64,000 nucleotides of DNA from Cryptomeria japonica (Eukaryota; Streptophyta; Pinopsida; Cupressales; Cupressaceae): positions 270,291,870 through 270,355,869 of the forward strand of contig NC_081407.1 of assembly GCF_030272615.1 (NCBI RefSeq), read 5' to 3'. The position numbers and the translations under genes are program-made. Positions 47,072-58,698 of this stretch are shown here, piece after piece; positions within the stretch are counted from its first letter, which is position 1, and each line of letters opens with the position of its first letter. The notes below the pieces were generated by a model that worked only from the letters and a program-made list of their open reading frames with translations, ran no database searches and was not told the DNA's origin.

Positions 47072-47845
47072 TGTTTATGGTGAAAATGGATAACAACAAT
47101 GTTGAAAGACTAAATGAATTCAACCACAAAACCCTAGCCTAACAACAACAAAGATCCACCATGACATATGAAGATTACCTAAGACAATGCAAATAAAATG
47201 AAATCACAAAGATTATACCATCACATGTCCAATAGGGTTTTAATCTCCATTCTTCCTATCTCAATTGATCTTGCTTAATATATTTGCTCTCAGATTTTAT
47301 GTGCACAAGAGCTCAACAAAGAACGGAAATGTGGTTGCAAGTAGGATCTCATATGAAAAGTGTAGTGTAGTCAAGTGCATAAATTGATTAGCCAGGGTTT
47401 GACAATGAAGAAAGCATCTCCTTCTATAGAAGACGCTATAAGAAATGGAGGGATGAGATTGAGAGGTGTAAAAGAGGTTGGCTATGATTAGAGGGTAGGT
47501 AGAGAAAATAAGAAAATAATAAGAGGGTAGGTAGTGTAGGAATTAAGAGATGAATGACATGTGTCATGGGTAGAAAAGGCTAATAAATTAATTAAATAAA
47601 TAAAGATTTATTTAATTAATAGAGGAAGTGGGATCAATTAAATAAATAAGATATTTATTTGATTTAGGAAAAGGGATAATTTAAATAAATAATGTATTTA
47701 TTTAAATGAGAAATGAGGCTAGAAGAGGATAAATGAATTAATTAAATAAATAAAGATTTATTTAATTAATAGAAGAATTAGGCTAAAGTAATTAAATAAA
47801 TAAAGATATTTATTTAATTAGACATGACAATTTTAGGTGTCTACA
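47072..47845 (-). repeat. Tat element 5' LTR (774 bp)
   Basis: This is the promoter-side LTR, beside the primer-binding site. It shares the AT hairpin series (47580-47820). No clear TATA box could be chosen by eye. Confidence 0.95.
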
Positions 47846-47850
47846 ACAAG
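47846..47850. repeat. Target-site duplication ACAAG, right copy
   Basis: It directly follows LTR base 47845. The DDE-like gene resumes here. Confidence 0.93.
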
Positions 47851-49034
47851 TATTACGAATTTTAAGAGGAACATAATAAAATGGCTTCAAAGATTCAAAG
47901 GCCCTTTGTGATATTTGCAAAGTTGGATGTACTTCACAAAAAAAATTGTACAACATTGTTTGGCTTGATTCCAAGAAATGTTTGGGATGCGGTGTACGGT
48001 CTCGGTTGCCGATTCTTAATTTTAAAATGTACTTTACATTGGGTGACACTCTAGAATTATAGTGCCAAAATTGTTGAATCTCCTCCTTCACATTATCAGT
48101 CAACTTTCTATCAACACGTGGAAGCCTCCCACCAAAAGCCCATGTATCTTGTTGAAGTGGATCGTCAAGTCTTTGTCTTCGTGCAAGTGCTATATCCAAA
48201 GTTTTACGGTTTATGTTAAAATCAACACAAGTTTGTCTCATTTGACGAGCCTTCCTCAATTGATCGCTTACTAAGGAGGTTGTAATCACTCTTTGAGCGG
48301 ATCTCTTATCTCTTTCTTTGGTATTCTTTCCAATAGAATTGAGAGCGTCAAATAGATTTTTGGCAATAATAGAATTTATCTCCATCTTCTTGTTCATATG
48401 AATCTTCAATTTGTTTAGCAATGGTCTCATCTTTATCATCTTTAGCAATTGAACAAAGAGTTGGCATTGCTCGGTCAATGTCTTATTGCTAAAATTTTAG
48501 TCGAAAAGTTGTGTATCCCACAACCAAACGGTTCTTGTTGACCTCTTGCCTTCAAGATTCGCAATAATGTTCTCATCGATTTCAAGTGACCATTTTGGGG
48601 TTCTTGAAGATCTTGGATTTGGAATTTTTCTTTCATCCATGAGAGGGTCTTCATTTCTAAAGTAATTAGATGTTGCATATTGTTCACTTGGTTGAGCAAT
48701 TCCACCTTCAATGTCAAAGTTTTCCACATTTTCACCTCCAATGTTAAAATTTTCCACATGTTCACCTCCAATGTCAAAATTTTCCACATGTTCACCTCCT
48801 ATGTCAAAATTTTCCACATGTTGAGCATTTTCATTATCACTTTCAACATTTTTTTTTTCAATAACTTGTGACACATTTTCAAATTCAATTTCCTTTTCAC
48901 TTGAACATTAGCAATATTTAGCATACCTTGTCTCTCCTCCTATGACCTTCTCTATCTCTTTCTCTATACACTTCAATTTGGTCATTTGAAAGTTTTCTTT
49001 TGTGTTTAGACTTCCGACGACTACTACTCCCCAT
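47851..49034 (-). pseudogene. DDE-like transposon-type gene, 5' third (segment 1 of 3)
   Basis: A Met at 49034 starts MGSSSRRKSKHKRKLSNDQ, a basic, nuclear-signal-like N-terminus. A frameshift at about 48925 and a stop near 48915 lead to the frame with SEKEIEFENVSQVIEKKN and four HVENFDIGGE-like 10-residue repeats (48690-48820). A TAA at 48497-48499 interrupts it. Then come RDKRSAQRVITTSLV, TWAFGGRLPRVDRKLTDNVKEEIQQFWHYNSRVSPN and HPTLQISQRAFESLKPFYYVPLKIRNTC up to the Tat duplication. The piece is in frame with segment 2. I recall similar proteins of unknown function in plants; the family name is not known to me. Confidence 0.72.
48690..48820 (-). repeat. 30-bp tandem repeat coding for HVENFDIGGE
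   Basis: Four to five in-phase copies of a 30-bp unit (ATTTTCCACATGTTCACCTC on plus). The units are nearly identical, so the expansion is recent relative to the gene's decay. Confidence 0.85.
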
Positions 49035-49344
49035 TTACCTCCGCAAAGATGCTCCTAAATGATTGACAATGTAAGATTTGACTTTAAGAATCTCTCAAAA
49101 GCACAAATTTGTCTCAACTTGTCTGAAAACCCGCAATTGTCGACAAAAAATAGAATATGTAGACCATGGGCCATTGTAATCCACAAAATGGCCCACAAGG
49201 CTCTTTTTTATTTACAAAAATTGGATATCCGATTTTAATGTATAAATTAATGGTCCCAAAAAAATTTCATGTTGCCACCTTTTTTTTTTACTGTTGCCAC
49301 ATTAATGACAATGACAGAAATCGGATATCCGATATCCGATTTTA
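49035..49344. other. Upstream flank of the DDE-like gene
   Basis: No gene. GGATATCCGATTTT occurs near 49210 and again, doubled, at 49322-49342. These are the outer motifs of the palindromic composite. Confidence 0.5.
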
Positions 49345-49530
49345 TTACTCATATTTGAGAGAGAGAGAGAGAGAGGGGGGGGGGGGGGGGAGGGTGAAGG
49401 GATAGGGGGATAGAGAGAGATAGAGAGAGATAGAGAGATGGGGAGGGTGAAGGGAGAGAGAAATGGGGAGAGGGAAGGAAGAGAGAGATAGAGATATTAG
49501 GGGAGAGATAGAGAGATAGAGAGAGATATG
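49345..49530. repeat. GA-rich low-complexity arm
   Basis: (GA)n, a G-run and GATAGAGA repeats on the plus strand. Confidence 0.9.
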
Positions 49531-52370
49531 ACCCTTTATGACTCTATACAGTGTCATTATGGGTCATATGACCCCTTATGACACCATATGGTGTCATTAG
49601 GGGTCCTATGGTGTCCTAAGGGGTCATATTGTGTCCTATGACCCCTTAGGACACTATATGACCCCTTATGACACCATATTGGGTCATTATGGGTGTGAGC
49701 TTTTGCCAAGATCAAGAGGCAATGGAAAGCACAAATAAGAGAGAACAAAATAGATGGTAGAAATAAACTGTATTCTATCAAGATGAAAATACTAATCAAC
49801 TGGATCATCAAGCATTACATTATTGTCCGTACAAACAATGTAGATGAGCTTGCTTATATAGGAAAGGCTAGGGATATGTGAGCACACAAACATGACATGT
49901 GGCTCAATAAGAAACAAGGGTAGGTAGGAAATAGGTGTGGGTAGGTAGGAGAAATAATATAATATTCCACATGAGGTGGAATGTAACAACAAGATAAGAT
50001 CAACACCATAAAAGGTAAACATTCTCCTACACAAACTATCCCAATGTGGCACAAACACCCAAGTGTCTCATACCCAAACTACTATGAAATGCATGTACCT
50101 AAGTAAACTTAAGTGAGGTGTAATAATATCCAAGATGAATAATTATTTACACCAACAATGGGTCCTATGGTGTCCTAAGGGGTCATATTGTGTCCTACAA
50201 CCCCTTAGGACACCATATGACCCCTAATGACACAATTTGGTGTCTTAAGGGGTCATATGGTGTCCTAAGGGGTCATATTGTGTCCTACGACCCCTTAGGA
50301 CACTATATGACCCCTTAAGACACCAAATTGTGTCATTATGGGTCATATGGTGTCCTAAGGGGTCATGGGACACCATATGACCCCTAAGAACAACATACGA
50401 CCCCTTATAACACCATATGGTGTCGTTAGGGGTCATATGGTGTCCTAAGGGGTCATATTGTGTCCTACGACCCCTTAGGACACCATATGACCCCTTATGA
50501 CACCATATTGGGTCATTATGGGTCCTATAGTATCTTAAGGGGTCATATTGTGTCCTACAATCCCTTAGAACACCATATGACCCCTTAAGACACCATATTG
50601 GGTCGTTATGGGTCCTATGGTGTCCTAAGGTCATATGACCCATAATGACACTGTATAGAATCGTAAAGGGTCATATTGTGTCCTAAGGGGTCATATGGTG
50701 TCTTAAAGGGGTCATATGACACGATATGACCCATTAGGACACAATATGACCCATAACGACACAATTTGGTGTCTTAAGGGGTCATATGGTGTCCTAAGGG
50801 GTCGTATTGTGTCCTATGACCCCTTAGGACACCATATGACTACTTAAGCCACCAAATTGTGTCGTTATGGGTCATATCGTGTCCTAATAGGTCATATCGT
50901 GTCATATTACCCCTTTAAGACACCATATGACCCCTTAGGACACAATATGACCCTTTACGATACTATACGGTGTTTTTATGGGTCATATGACCCCTTATGA
51001 CACCATATGGTGTCGTTAGGGGTCCTATGGTGTCCTAAGGAGTCATATTGTGTCCTATGACCCCTTAGGACACCATATGACCCCTCAAAACACCAAATTA
51101 TGTTGTTATGGGTCATATGGTGTACTAAGGGGTCATGGGACACCATATGACCCCTAAGGACAACATACGACCTCTTATGACACCATATTGGGTCGTTATG
51201 TGTCCTATGGTGTCCATAGGGATCATATTGTGTCCTACGACCCCTTAGGACACCATATGACCCCTTAAGACACCAAATTGTGTCGTTGGGGGTCATATGG
51301 TGTCCTAAGGGGTTGTAGGACAACATACGACTTCTTATGACACCATATTGGGTCGTTATGGGTCCTATGGTATCCATAGAGGTCATATTGTGTCCTATGA
51401 CCCCTTAGGACACCATATGATCCCTAAGGGGTCATATGGTGTCATAAGGGGTCGTAGGACACAATATGACCCCTAAGGACAACATATGACCCCTTATGAC
51501 ACCATATTGGATCGTTATAGGTCATATGGTGTCCTAAGGGGTCATATTGTGTCCTACGACCCCTTAGGACACCATATGACCCCTTAAGACACCAAATTGT
51601 GTTGTTATAGGTCATATGGTGTCCTAAGGGATCATGAGACACCACATGACCCCTAAGGACAACATACGACCCCTAGTGTCCTAAGGGGTCATGAGACACC
51701 ACATGACCCCTAAGGACAACATACGACCCCTGGTGTCCTAAGGGGTCATGAGACACCACATGACCCCTAAGGACAACATACGACCCCTTATGACACCATA
51801 TGGTGTAGTTAGGGGCATATGGTGTCCTAAAGGGTCGTATTGTGTCCTACAACCCCTTAGGACACCATATGACCCCTTAAGACACCAAATTGTGTCGTTA
51901 GGGGTCATATTGTGTCTTGAGGGGTCATGGGACACCATATGACACCTAAGGACAACAAATGACCCCTTATGACACCATATTGGGTCGTTATGGGTCCTAT
52001 GGTGTTCTAAGGGGTCATATTGTGTCCTACGACCCCTTAGGACACCATATGACCCCTTAAGATACCATATTGGGTCATTATGGGTCCTATGGTGTCCTAA
52101 GGGGTCATATTGTGTCCTACAACCCCTTAGGACACCATATGACCCCTTAAGACACCAAATTGTATCGTTATGAATCATATTGTGTCCTAATGGGTCATAT
52201 TGTGTCATATGACCCCTTTAAGTCATCATATGACCCCTTAGGACACAATATGACCCCTTATGACACCATGTTGGATCGTTATGGGTCCTATGGTATCCTA
52301 AGGGGTCATATTGTGTCCTACAACCCCTTAGGATACCATATAACCCATAAGGACACAATTTGGTGTCTTA
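49531..52370. repeat. Palindromic minisatellite of ~20-bp units
   Basis: More than a hundred degenerate copies of CCTAAGGGGTCATATGGTGT and its reverse complement alternate along ~2.8 kb. A longer period of roughly 90-100 bp and multiples is visible, marked by TTGTGTCCTACGACCCCTTAGG. Because units sit head to head, long stretches are locally self-complementary. The long open frames here are by-products of the repeat. A solo LTR interrupts it at 49694-50157. Confidence 0.93.
49694..50157 (-). mobile_element. Solo LTR, copia-like, inside the minisatellite
   Basis: The 464-bp insert starts TGTGAGC and ends CCAACA on plus; on minus it opens TGTTGGTGTAAATAATTATTC. Exact ATGGG duplications flank it at 49689-49693 and 50158-50162. 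No internal region is present, so it probably arose by recombination between two LTRs. The TGTTGG start is typical of Ty1/copia. It shares no obvious sequence with the other LTRs here. Confidence 0.87.
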
Positions 52371-52575
52371 ATCTTTCTTTCCCCCTCTCCCCTAATATCT
52401 CTCTCTCTCTCCGCTAATCTCTTTATCTATCTCTCCCTTCCCCCCTTCTCTCTACCTTACCCCTCCCCCCTCTCCCTCTCCCTCCCTCCCCCCTCTCTCT
52501 CTCCCCTAATCTCTCTGTTAATCTCTTTATCTCTATCCCTTCCCCCTCCCCCATCTCCCTCCCTCACCCCCTTCT

Positions 52576-52652
<77 letters not shown>
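52371..52652. repeat. CT-rich low-complexity arm with a long (CT)n
   Basis: Pyrimidine-only words lead into about 36 uninterrupted CT units at 52579-52651. This is the inverted partner of the GA-rich arm at 49345-49530. Confidence 0.92.
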
Positions 52653-52654
<2 letters not shown>

Positions 52655-52973
52655 AATATCATATACTAATTTATTTATAAATCAATATATTAATAAACAA
52701 TAGATTAATTATGTGCAAATTTAGTTAGTCAATTTACTTACTAAAATAGGATATCCGATTTTTGTTGTACATTTGAAATTTTCAAATTTTGGCTCGAGAA
52801 TGCTTTGGGATTTAACTTGGAAGTGACAAGCCTAGAAAGTCAACTAAAAAAAAATTGTTTTTCAGTATTCTTTGATTTTCCAGACTTTACACAGGTGGCT
52901 GACGATTTTTTTTGTAGCCAAAATTGATAAAATGAAAAGGGTTTTTTAAGGACGTTCTCATCTTTCCAACAAT

Positions 52974-52987
52974 ATAAGGCTTGTCTT
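52974..52987. repeat. SINE target-site duplication, left copy
   Basis: ATAAGGCTTGTCTT, identical to 53463-53476. Confidence 0.88.
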
Positions 52988-53462
52988 TTTTTTTTTTTAA
53001 TAGATAAATAGCTGTAGAGGGGCAGCACCCATTTTTATTACCTATTAAAAAAATTACAACTTGGTTCAAAAAAGAAGCGGTATGGGGAAAGAACTAGGGG
53101 AAGAAAACCCCCCACCATTGCTCCATAAATAGTCATAGTTCGACAAATAAGGAGAGTATTGATGATACAAAGCAAGGCCCATGGTCGTCAACCATCTGCT
53201 ATCCAAACCCAGTCACTATCTAAAAACCTATGCTAACAGTATTATATAACAGTCTATACCAAGTTTTAAATTTGAGGTAAATAATGGTTTGAACCAAGGA
53301 TGTAAGCACTACAGGCAAGAAGCCCCACTATTTCTCCAAGGTTCTCCCCAAGGTAAGGGTACTCCATTTTTAACATGGTAGAGACGAACCTGTGGGGGTT
53401 TGAACCTAGGTTGTAGGCACTACAAGCAAGAAGCCCCACCATTTCACCAAAGGGTCATCCCC
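52988..53462 (-). mobile_element. SINE with two tRNA-like heads and a poly(A) tail
   Basis: The 475-bp unit is flanked by 14-bp direct repeats ATAAGGCTTGTCTT (52974-52987 and 53463-53476). On the minus strand it starts GGGGATGACCC and ends in an A-run of about 12. Two RNA polymerase III promoter pairs are visible: A-box-like TGGTGAAATGGTGG (53449-53436) with B box GGTTCAAACCC (53406-53396), and a second A-box-like TGGAGAAATAGTGG (53338-53325) with B box GGTTCAAACC (53295-53286). Both pairs have 43-bp A-to-B spacing, and the heads are 111 bp apart. The rest is a unique body ending GGTGCTGCCCCTCTACAG. A truncated LINE is the alternative, but the promoter boxes favour a SINE. Confidence 0.8.
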
Positions 53463-53476
53463 ATAAGGCTTGTCTT
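53463..53476. repeat. SINE target-site duplication, right copy
   Basis: ATAAGGCTTGTCTT. Its length fits target-primed reverse transcription by a LINE enzyme. Confidence 0.88.
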
Positions 53477-54540
53477 ATTTTGACTTTAATAAATAATTAT
53501 TATTTATTTTCTAATTGAATTCTGACAATAGTCCTGATTGATAGACTGATTGAAAAACACTCATAACTTTCAAATGGTATAACATTTTTTGAATTTGAAA
53601 CATGCATCACATCCTATGCTTCGTCTACTATAGGCAAAAAATTTAAAAAATTAAATTTCACAAGGTTTTGACCAAGTTAAGGTGGTCATACGTAGGAGTT
53701 TCTAAATTTCTAAAAAGTTGTAAAAAATCATAAATAATTATTCACTTTATAAAAAATAATAAAAAATATGTGTCACATCCGAACATGAGTCTAATACTTA
53801 TATAAATATTATTATTTGATTGTGATTAGGGTGGCCAGACATACGTCTACTTCTTATCTTTTTCCTGAAATTTTACTACCACTCAATTGAAATTTGAAAT
53901 TTTCATCAAATAGGATTTTCTTTTTTTCAAAAAACAACTAGTAGCTTAGAAACCAAATTCAATTTTTTATAGATTCTCTTCTTGCATATTTTAAAAATAA
54001 TGTTCACAACTTATTCAAATTTTCATGTCAAGTTGCATAACTCTGATTTTCTGAAATTTCATTGCCACTTAAGGGCCTATTTTGGCACACCATGATCCTG
54101 CACATCTCTCTCTCTCCCTCTCTCTCTCTCTCTCCCTACCACCACCATGAGCCCTACTACCCAACACTCCAAAGCAAAGAAAACAAAACAAAACTTTTCT
54201 CAAAAGAGGCATTTAAGCTTTGTTAGGATCTCAAATTTTAGGGCTATTTTTTTATTAGTCTTAAACTAGCAATCATGCCTTGGTGTGCAATGGGTACAAC
54301 AAAGAGGTGTGGAAGGTCAGTCGGGGAAAATTTTGATCTATTTTTTGCATACTTTTGTGCAGTTAATGAGGTCAATTTATACTCCATTTAAATAGAGATA
54401 GAGAGGGCGATGGAAGAATAAATACGGAAAAATAGAGATACATAAGAAAATAGATATAAATTTACAAGTCTAGAGAGAGAGGGGGTAAATAGATAGAGAG
54501 ATAAAGGGAGATAGAGGGAGAGATAAATATATAAAGAGAG
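53477..54540. other. AT-rich spacer without a gene
   Basis: No gene seen. A short (CT)n lies at 54103-54135. GGTGGTCATACGTA and GGTGGCCAGACATACGT (53690 and 53830) are similar phrases, hinting at a diverged duplication. Confidence 0.5.
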
Positions 54541-54611
54541 AAATAGGAAGAGATGGAGAAATATAGAGGGAGAGGGAAAGGGAGACATGGAGGTTAAATG
54601 GTGAGATAAAT

Positions 54612-54763
<152 letters not shown>

Positions 54764-54917
54764 GGGGATAAAGAGATGGAGAGAGATAGAGAGGGAGATC
54801 TCACAAATTCATTAATTTAAATAATGTACCAATTTTTTTATATTATTTGAAAGAGATAGAGAAATATAGAGGGAGAGGGAAAGGGAGACATGGAGGTTAG
54901 ATGGTGAGATAAAGTAA

Positions 54918-55094
<177 letters not shown>

Positions 55095-55200
55095 TGAGAG
55101 AGAGAGGGGGGGGGGGGATAAAGAGATTGAGAGAGATAGAGAGGGAGATCTCACAAATTCATTAATTTAAATAATGTACCCATTTTTTTTATATTTTTAC

Positions 55201-57330
55201 AAATAATATGATAATTAAATATATTATAGACTAATTTAAATTATATAATATGTAAAAAATATATACATATTATATATTATATTATTTGTATATTTAATTT
55301 AAATAATATTTTGTATAAAATATATATTTAATGGTTTCTCACTTTGAATAATTAATGGACATTATTATAAGGCTTTGGGGTACATAACACCTAGTGAGGC
55401 ATTTCCTTACAATATTTCTATTTTTAAAAAGCTCCCAAATATACATGCGACCTCATCCCACTTTATTAAATCATAACATATGACCAGCACTTTCCTAAGT
55501 GAGAAGCGGAAAATACCATTTTACAGATATTTGAAGATGGCTAGGCAGAAGATGATAGTTCCAAGGAAGAAAAGTGGTAATGCTCCCGCTCCTGTAGCTG
55601 AATCTTCCAATGCCATTGCAACAATGTTAATATAGGATGTGATGCAATTGTCCCAATTTCACTTCAAACTCCTCTTTTCTTAGATGGATTGGGATCTCTT
55701 GTAGAGGTTGTGTGGATGGATTGGGATCTTTTGTTTTCCTCTGGGTGAGATTGTGAATATTAATTTGCAATCCATGGAGCTCATGTATTATGTTCCTTCT
55801 CATCTTGGGGCCCTAACTTCTCTAGAGTTGTTGGTTCTCTCTTCATATACTTTCTCCATATTTCACTAGAATGAATATTTTCATTTATTTGCAAACAAAT
55901 TGGTTCACCAAGATTGCCCACTATAGCAAGCATTCATTTCTATCGTTGCCTAAGGCATAATCCTTAGTTTGAGAGCATCGTGGTATATCTTCATTCATTA
56001 TTGTATAAAGGTTATCTTGAGAGATGAATTACCGTAGGCCCTTCAAACTAGAATTTATTAACAAATACTCCATCGATAAATTAAGTTTATGACTAAAGTA
56101 CCCCCTAACACTATTTAGATTTTGATGGAGACTATAGGCTAAAACAATACAACCTTTAAAATATAGTATATTCAAAGGTTGTAGAGTTATAAATTTTTAA
56201 TGGACAGAAATGGGCAATATAGATGCTAGTCCTAACTTAGTCTCTTTTTCCAACCTCAATTTTGTATCAAACTCCATATTGTCCTAAATGGATTTGTGCA
56301 ACATCACTTCTATCTGAAGCTTCTGTCAAATACAATAGCACCTCCATCACAGTTTCTACAACTGGTTATTCACGAAAATTTAGAATTCCCATTGTAACTT
56401 TTACAAGCTTGCATGCTTCCATTGTTGTCTTATCATCATAGGGGAGAAAAGATGATCCGTGTTGCATGATTAAATTTGGTAGAATAGGTGTAGCTTTGAC
56501 TTTCATATTCAAATGAGGCTTTTCTAAGAAGCAAAGTTGCGAAGGAACCCCTTCATGCAAAATGTTTTTTAGAATTTTCATGCAAAGAGAGCTTGTGTAG
56601 AGCCTAAAGAGTTGCATGCTCTAAGCTAAACTTTCATGACTTCATCATACCAAATAGAACATCAATTAGATTTTGTTGAATGAAGGCCTCTCTTATATTG
56701 TCAACAACCTACAATTGTGTGAGCGTTCTGACCATTGCCAATTTGGATTCCTTGATACCTAAATTTTAAAGTTAGACAAAATGAATGTTTAGGTATACAC
56801 TTCTTCTATTTTAAGCATCTTTTGGCTAGCATCCAAAATGCCAAGTCTATGCCCAGAAGTAATCATATTGAATCAATACAAATAGATGAAAAATACATTA
56901 TGGTCAAAAAAACTATTAAATAAATAAATCGCAATGAAGCCTTTAAGTTCGAAGAAGAAGTTTTCAATGAAATTTGCACAAAACTTTTAACACTTACATA
57001 CTATCTAAGTTTACAAATATTGGCTATTAGTGATTTCAACTACCAACATTCCACATCACTTGCATGGTCAGCTATTCACTTTATCAAGAACTCGAGGTAA
57101 AAAACCATTCTATTACCTATATGGGAGAAAAGCAGGTCGATGAAACTCAAAATGTGAAAAATGAAGCTTCAAAGAGGCTTGCTCACACACCCACAGGACT
57201 TCTTGGTGCAAGTTATGGAATCATGAAGAATGACTCAACTTCCCAAGGTTGGTTCCATGGTTCTCTATCTCAAAAGGTCCCTCAAACTAATGCCTTAGCT
57301 CTCAGATCACTGAGCAAAGTGGTTTAGGGA
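55201..57330. other. AT-rich region without a supported gene
   Basis: Only short frames occur. A 32-codon frame at 55537-55635 (plus, MARQKMIVPRKKSGNAPAPV) and an 83-codon frame at 56617-56366 (minus) match nothing I recognise. The part from about 57060 could already belong to the Tat LTR that follows. Confidence 0.45.
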
Positions 57331-58580
57331 TGACAAATGCAAGAACGAGGGATGCTTTTGATTGATTTTAACATGAGAATGCATCCTATCTATGCATGAT
57401 TCCACAAATGCAATAAACTAGATTATAAGATGACAAGATTAGTAGTAATACTATCCTAACATGATATACTAGTTATATGATTTAAGCTAATGATAAAGGA
57501 AGTATTATAAAATGTTTATTAGATTAATTCCTATTGCAAAGAGAGACTAGATGTGCTAAAATTGAGCATAAGTGAGATACTAAAAGCTTGCATGGATTTA
57601 AAATGGAGGAATGAGAGCTCTATTTATAGCAAAAATAGGGCAATGGATGGCCAGGATTGAAAGAGTTAATCAAGGGTCAAGTTTGAAAGTTGATCAATCC
57701 ATGTTTACAATTTTCACCAATGAAATGGTGACAATTGGCAACATAGGGTTGGTTGAAAAGAGATGTAAGAAGCATTAAATGCTTGAGAAGACCTCATGGT
57801 TACCTTAAAAGGCAAGGGTTAATGTTAGGTTAAGGTTATCTATTGGATAAAGCTTTTACCCAAGGGGTAAACTCTTGTGCAAAGGTTAAAGGAATAACTA
57901 TGGTCAAAGCAATAAATGCTTGATGAGACCCTTGGGTTAGATGGAGGTTAAGTTAGGCAAAAAAGTCTCTAACCATGCCACTAAGGGTTAGTTAACCATT
58001 AATGGTTTGAAGACTTTGGGGACAAATTTGTAAGAGTCCTTCCAAATTTGGGGGCATTCAACAAGTTATCTTGTTGAATGGACAAAGGCTGAAGACTTTA
58101 CTCCAAATTTGAGAAGTGACCTCCTCAAATTTAGGGAAAGGGGATAATTGATGGGTTTGGGTTAATTGATTAGGATTAGATGAATTCTAGAAGAAATTAG
58201 GAATAGGGTTTAGGATGCAAGTGGGAGATGTAGGAAAGTGCAAGTGGGTGAGGGAGAAATAGAATTAATTAAAATAAATTGCTTTATTTCAATTTGGTTG
58301 TAATTTGGGGATTTTAAATAAATTAGATTTATTTAATTAGGGTAAACTATTTAATTAAATGTGAATTTAATTAAAAAGTAGAGAGGAGGGATTTAATTGA
58401 ATAAAATGATTTATTCAATTAAATGATGAAAAGGGTTCTAGTGAATTTAACTAAATAAATTGAATAATTTACTTAATTAAATAGAGGAATGTGGGTGATT
58501 TAATTAAATTGGATTTAATTAAATAGAGGAATGAACATGAAATATTCATTTGGGAATATGGTTATTTTTATACGTCTACA
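57330..58580 (-). repeat. 3' LTR of the second Tat element (left edge approximate)
   Basis: The right edge is firm: ...TATACGTCTACA ends at 58580 and is followed by the same polypurine tract as the first Tat element. The AT-rich AATTAAATAAATT series (58265-58520) also parallels that element's LTR. The left edge cannot be fixed because the partner LTR lies outside the window. Confidence 0.7.
57631..57642 (-). promoter_or_regulatory. TATA box in the Tat LTR
   Basis: The minus strand reads GCTATAAATAGAGC, a canonical plant TATA box, about 940 bp into the LTR from its 5' end. It would drive the sense transcript in the 5' copy. Confidence 0.55.
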
Positions 58581-58595
58581 TTTTGCCCCTCTTTG
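58581..58595 (-). other. Polypurine tract of the second Tat element
   Basis: The minus strand reads CAAAGAGGGGCAAAA directly before TGTAGACG, identical to 26661-26675. Confidence 0.88.
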
Positions 58596-58631
58596 AAGTG
58601 ACGTGTGTGCACATGTTGATTCAAAGAAAAT

Positions 58632-58698
58632 TCTGTATTCTTCTCATCGATTCGAGCGCGTGCAGAGATATCGGAGGCCTGCCGTGTATGGACCACCG
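58632..58698 (+). pseudogene. Exon 1 of the antisense PMD gene
   Basis: The frame HRFERVQRYRRPAVYGPP ends at a GTAAGT donor (58699). It aligns with exon 1 of the other Tat element's antisense gene (HRFDRVHRFQRPAEAGEP, same donor, same phase). No in-frame ATG remains upstream, so the start codon seems lost. Confidence 0.68.

Larger units (their letters stand above)
25891..47845 (-). mobile_element. Tat-type Ty3/gypsy retrotransposon, 21,955 bp including a nested element
   Basis: LTRs at 25891-26660 and 47072-47845 (TGTTTATGG...GTGTCTACA on plus) are flanked by exact ACAAG duplications at 25886-25890 and 47846-47850. Without the nested element (36075-43797 plus one duplication) it is about 14.2 kb. 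Minus-strand order is gag, zinc knuckle, protease with G-patch, RT, RNase H plus a second RNase H, integrase. The second RNase H is the mark of the Tat lineage. An extra gene lies on the opposite strand between integrase and the 3' LTR. The LTRs differ at about 3% over the first 250 bases by eye. Confidence 0.96.
49205..52770. repeat. Palindromic composite (fold-back-like): inverted GA/CT arms around a minisatellite
   Basis: The left edge CAAAAATTGGATATCCGATT (49215 region) and the reverse complement of the right edge near 52747-52767 agree at about 22 of 25 positions. Inside, a purine-rich stretch (49345-49530) faces a pyrimidine-rich stretch (52371-52652) carrying inverted versions of the same words, such as GATATTAGGGGAGAGA. 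The core is the palindromic minisatellite. No clear target duplication was found, so whether this is a fold-back transposon or a locally grown palindrome is open. Confidence 0.5.

Noticed and set aside
50245-52208. Long minus-strand open frames with GHHRTHNDPIWCLKGSYGVLRG-type repeats
   Set aside because: They are translations of the palindromic minisatellite. They carry no independent codon signal and occur wherever the repeat lacks a stop.
55537-55635. Short basic frame MARQKMIVPRKKSGNAPAPV...
   Set aside because: It has only 32 codons, with no supporting exon signals or known family.
57064-57327. 87-codon plus-strand frame (MVSYSLYQELEVKNHS...)
   Set aside because: No recognisable domain or splice context. 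It lies at the uncertain edge of a Tat LTR and could be part of it.
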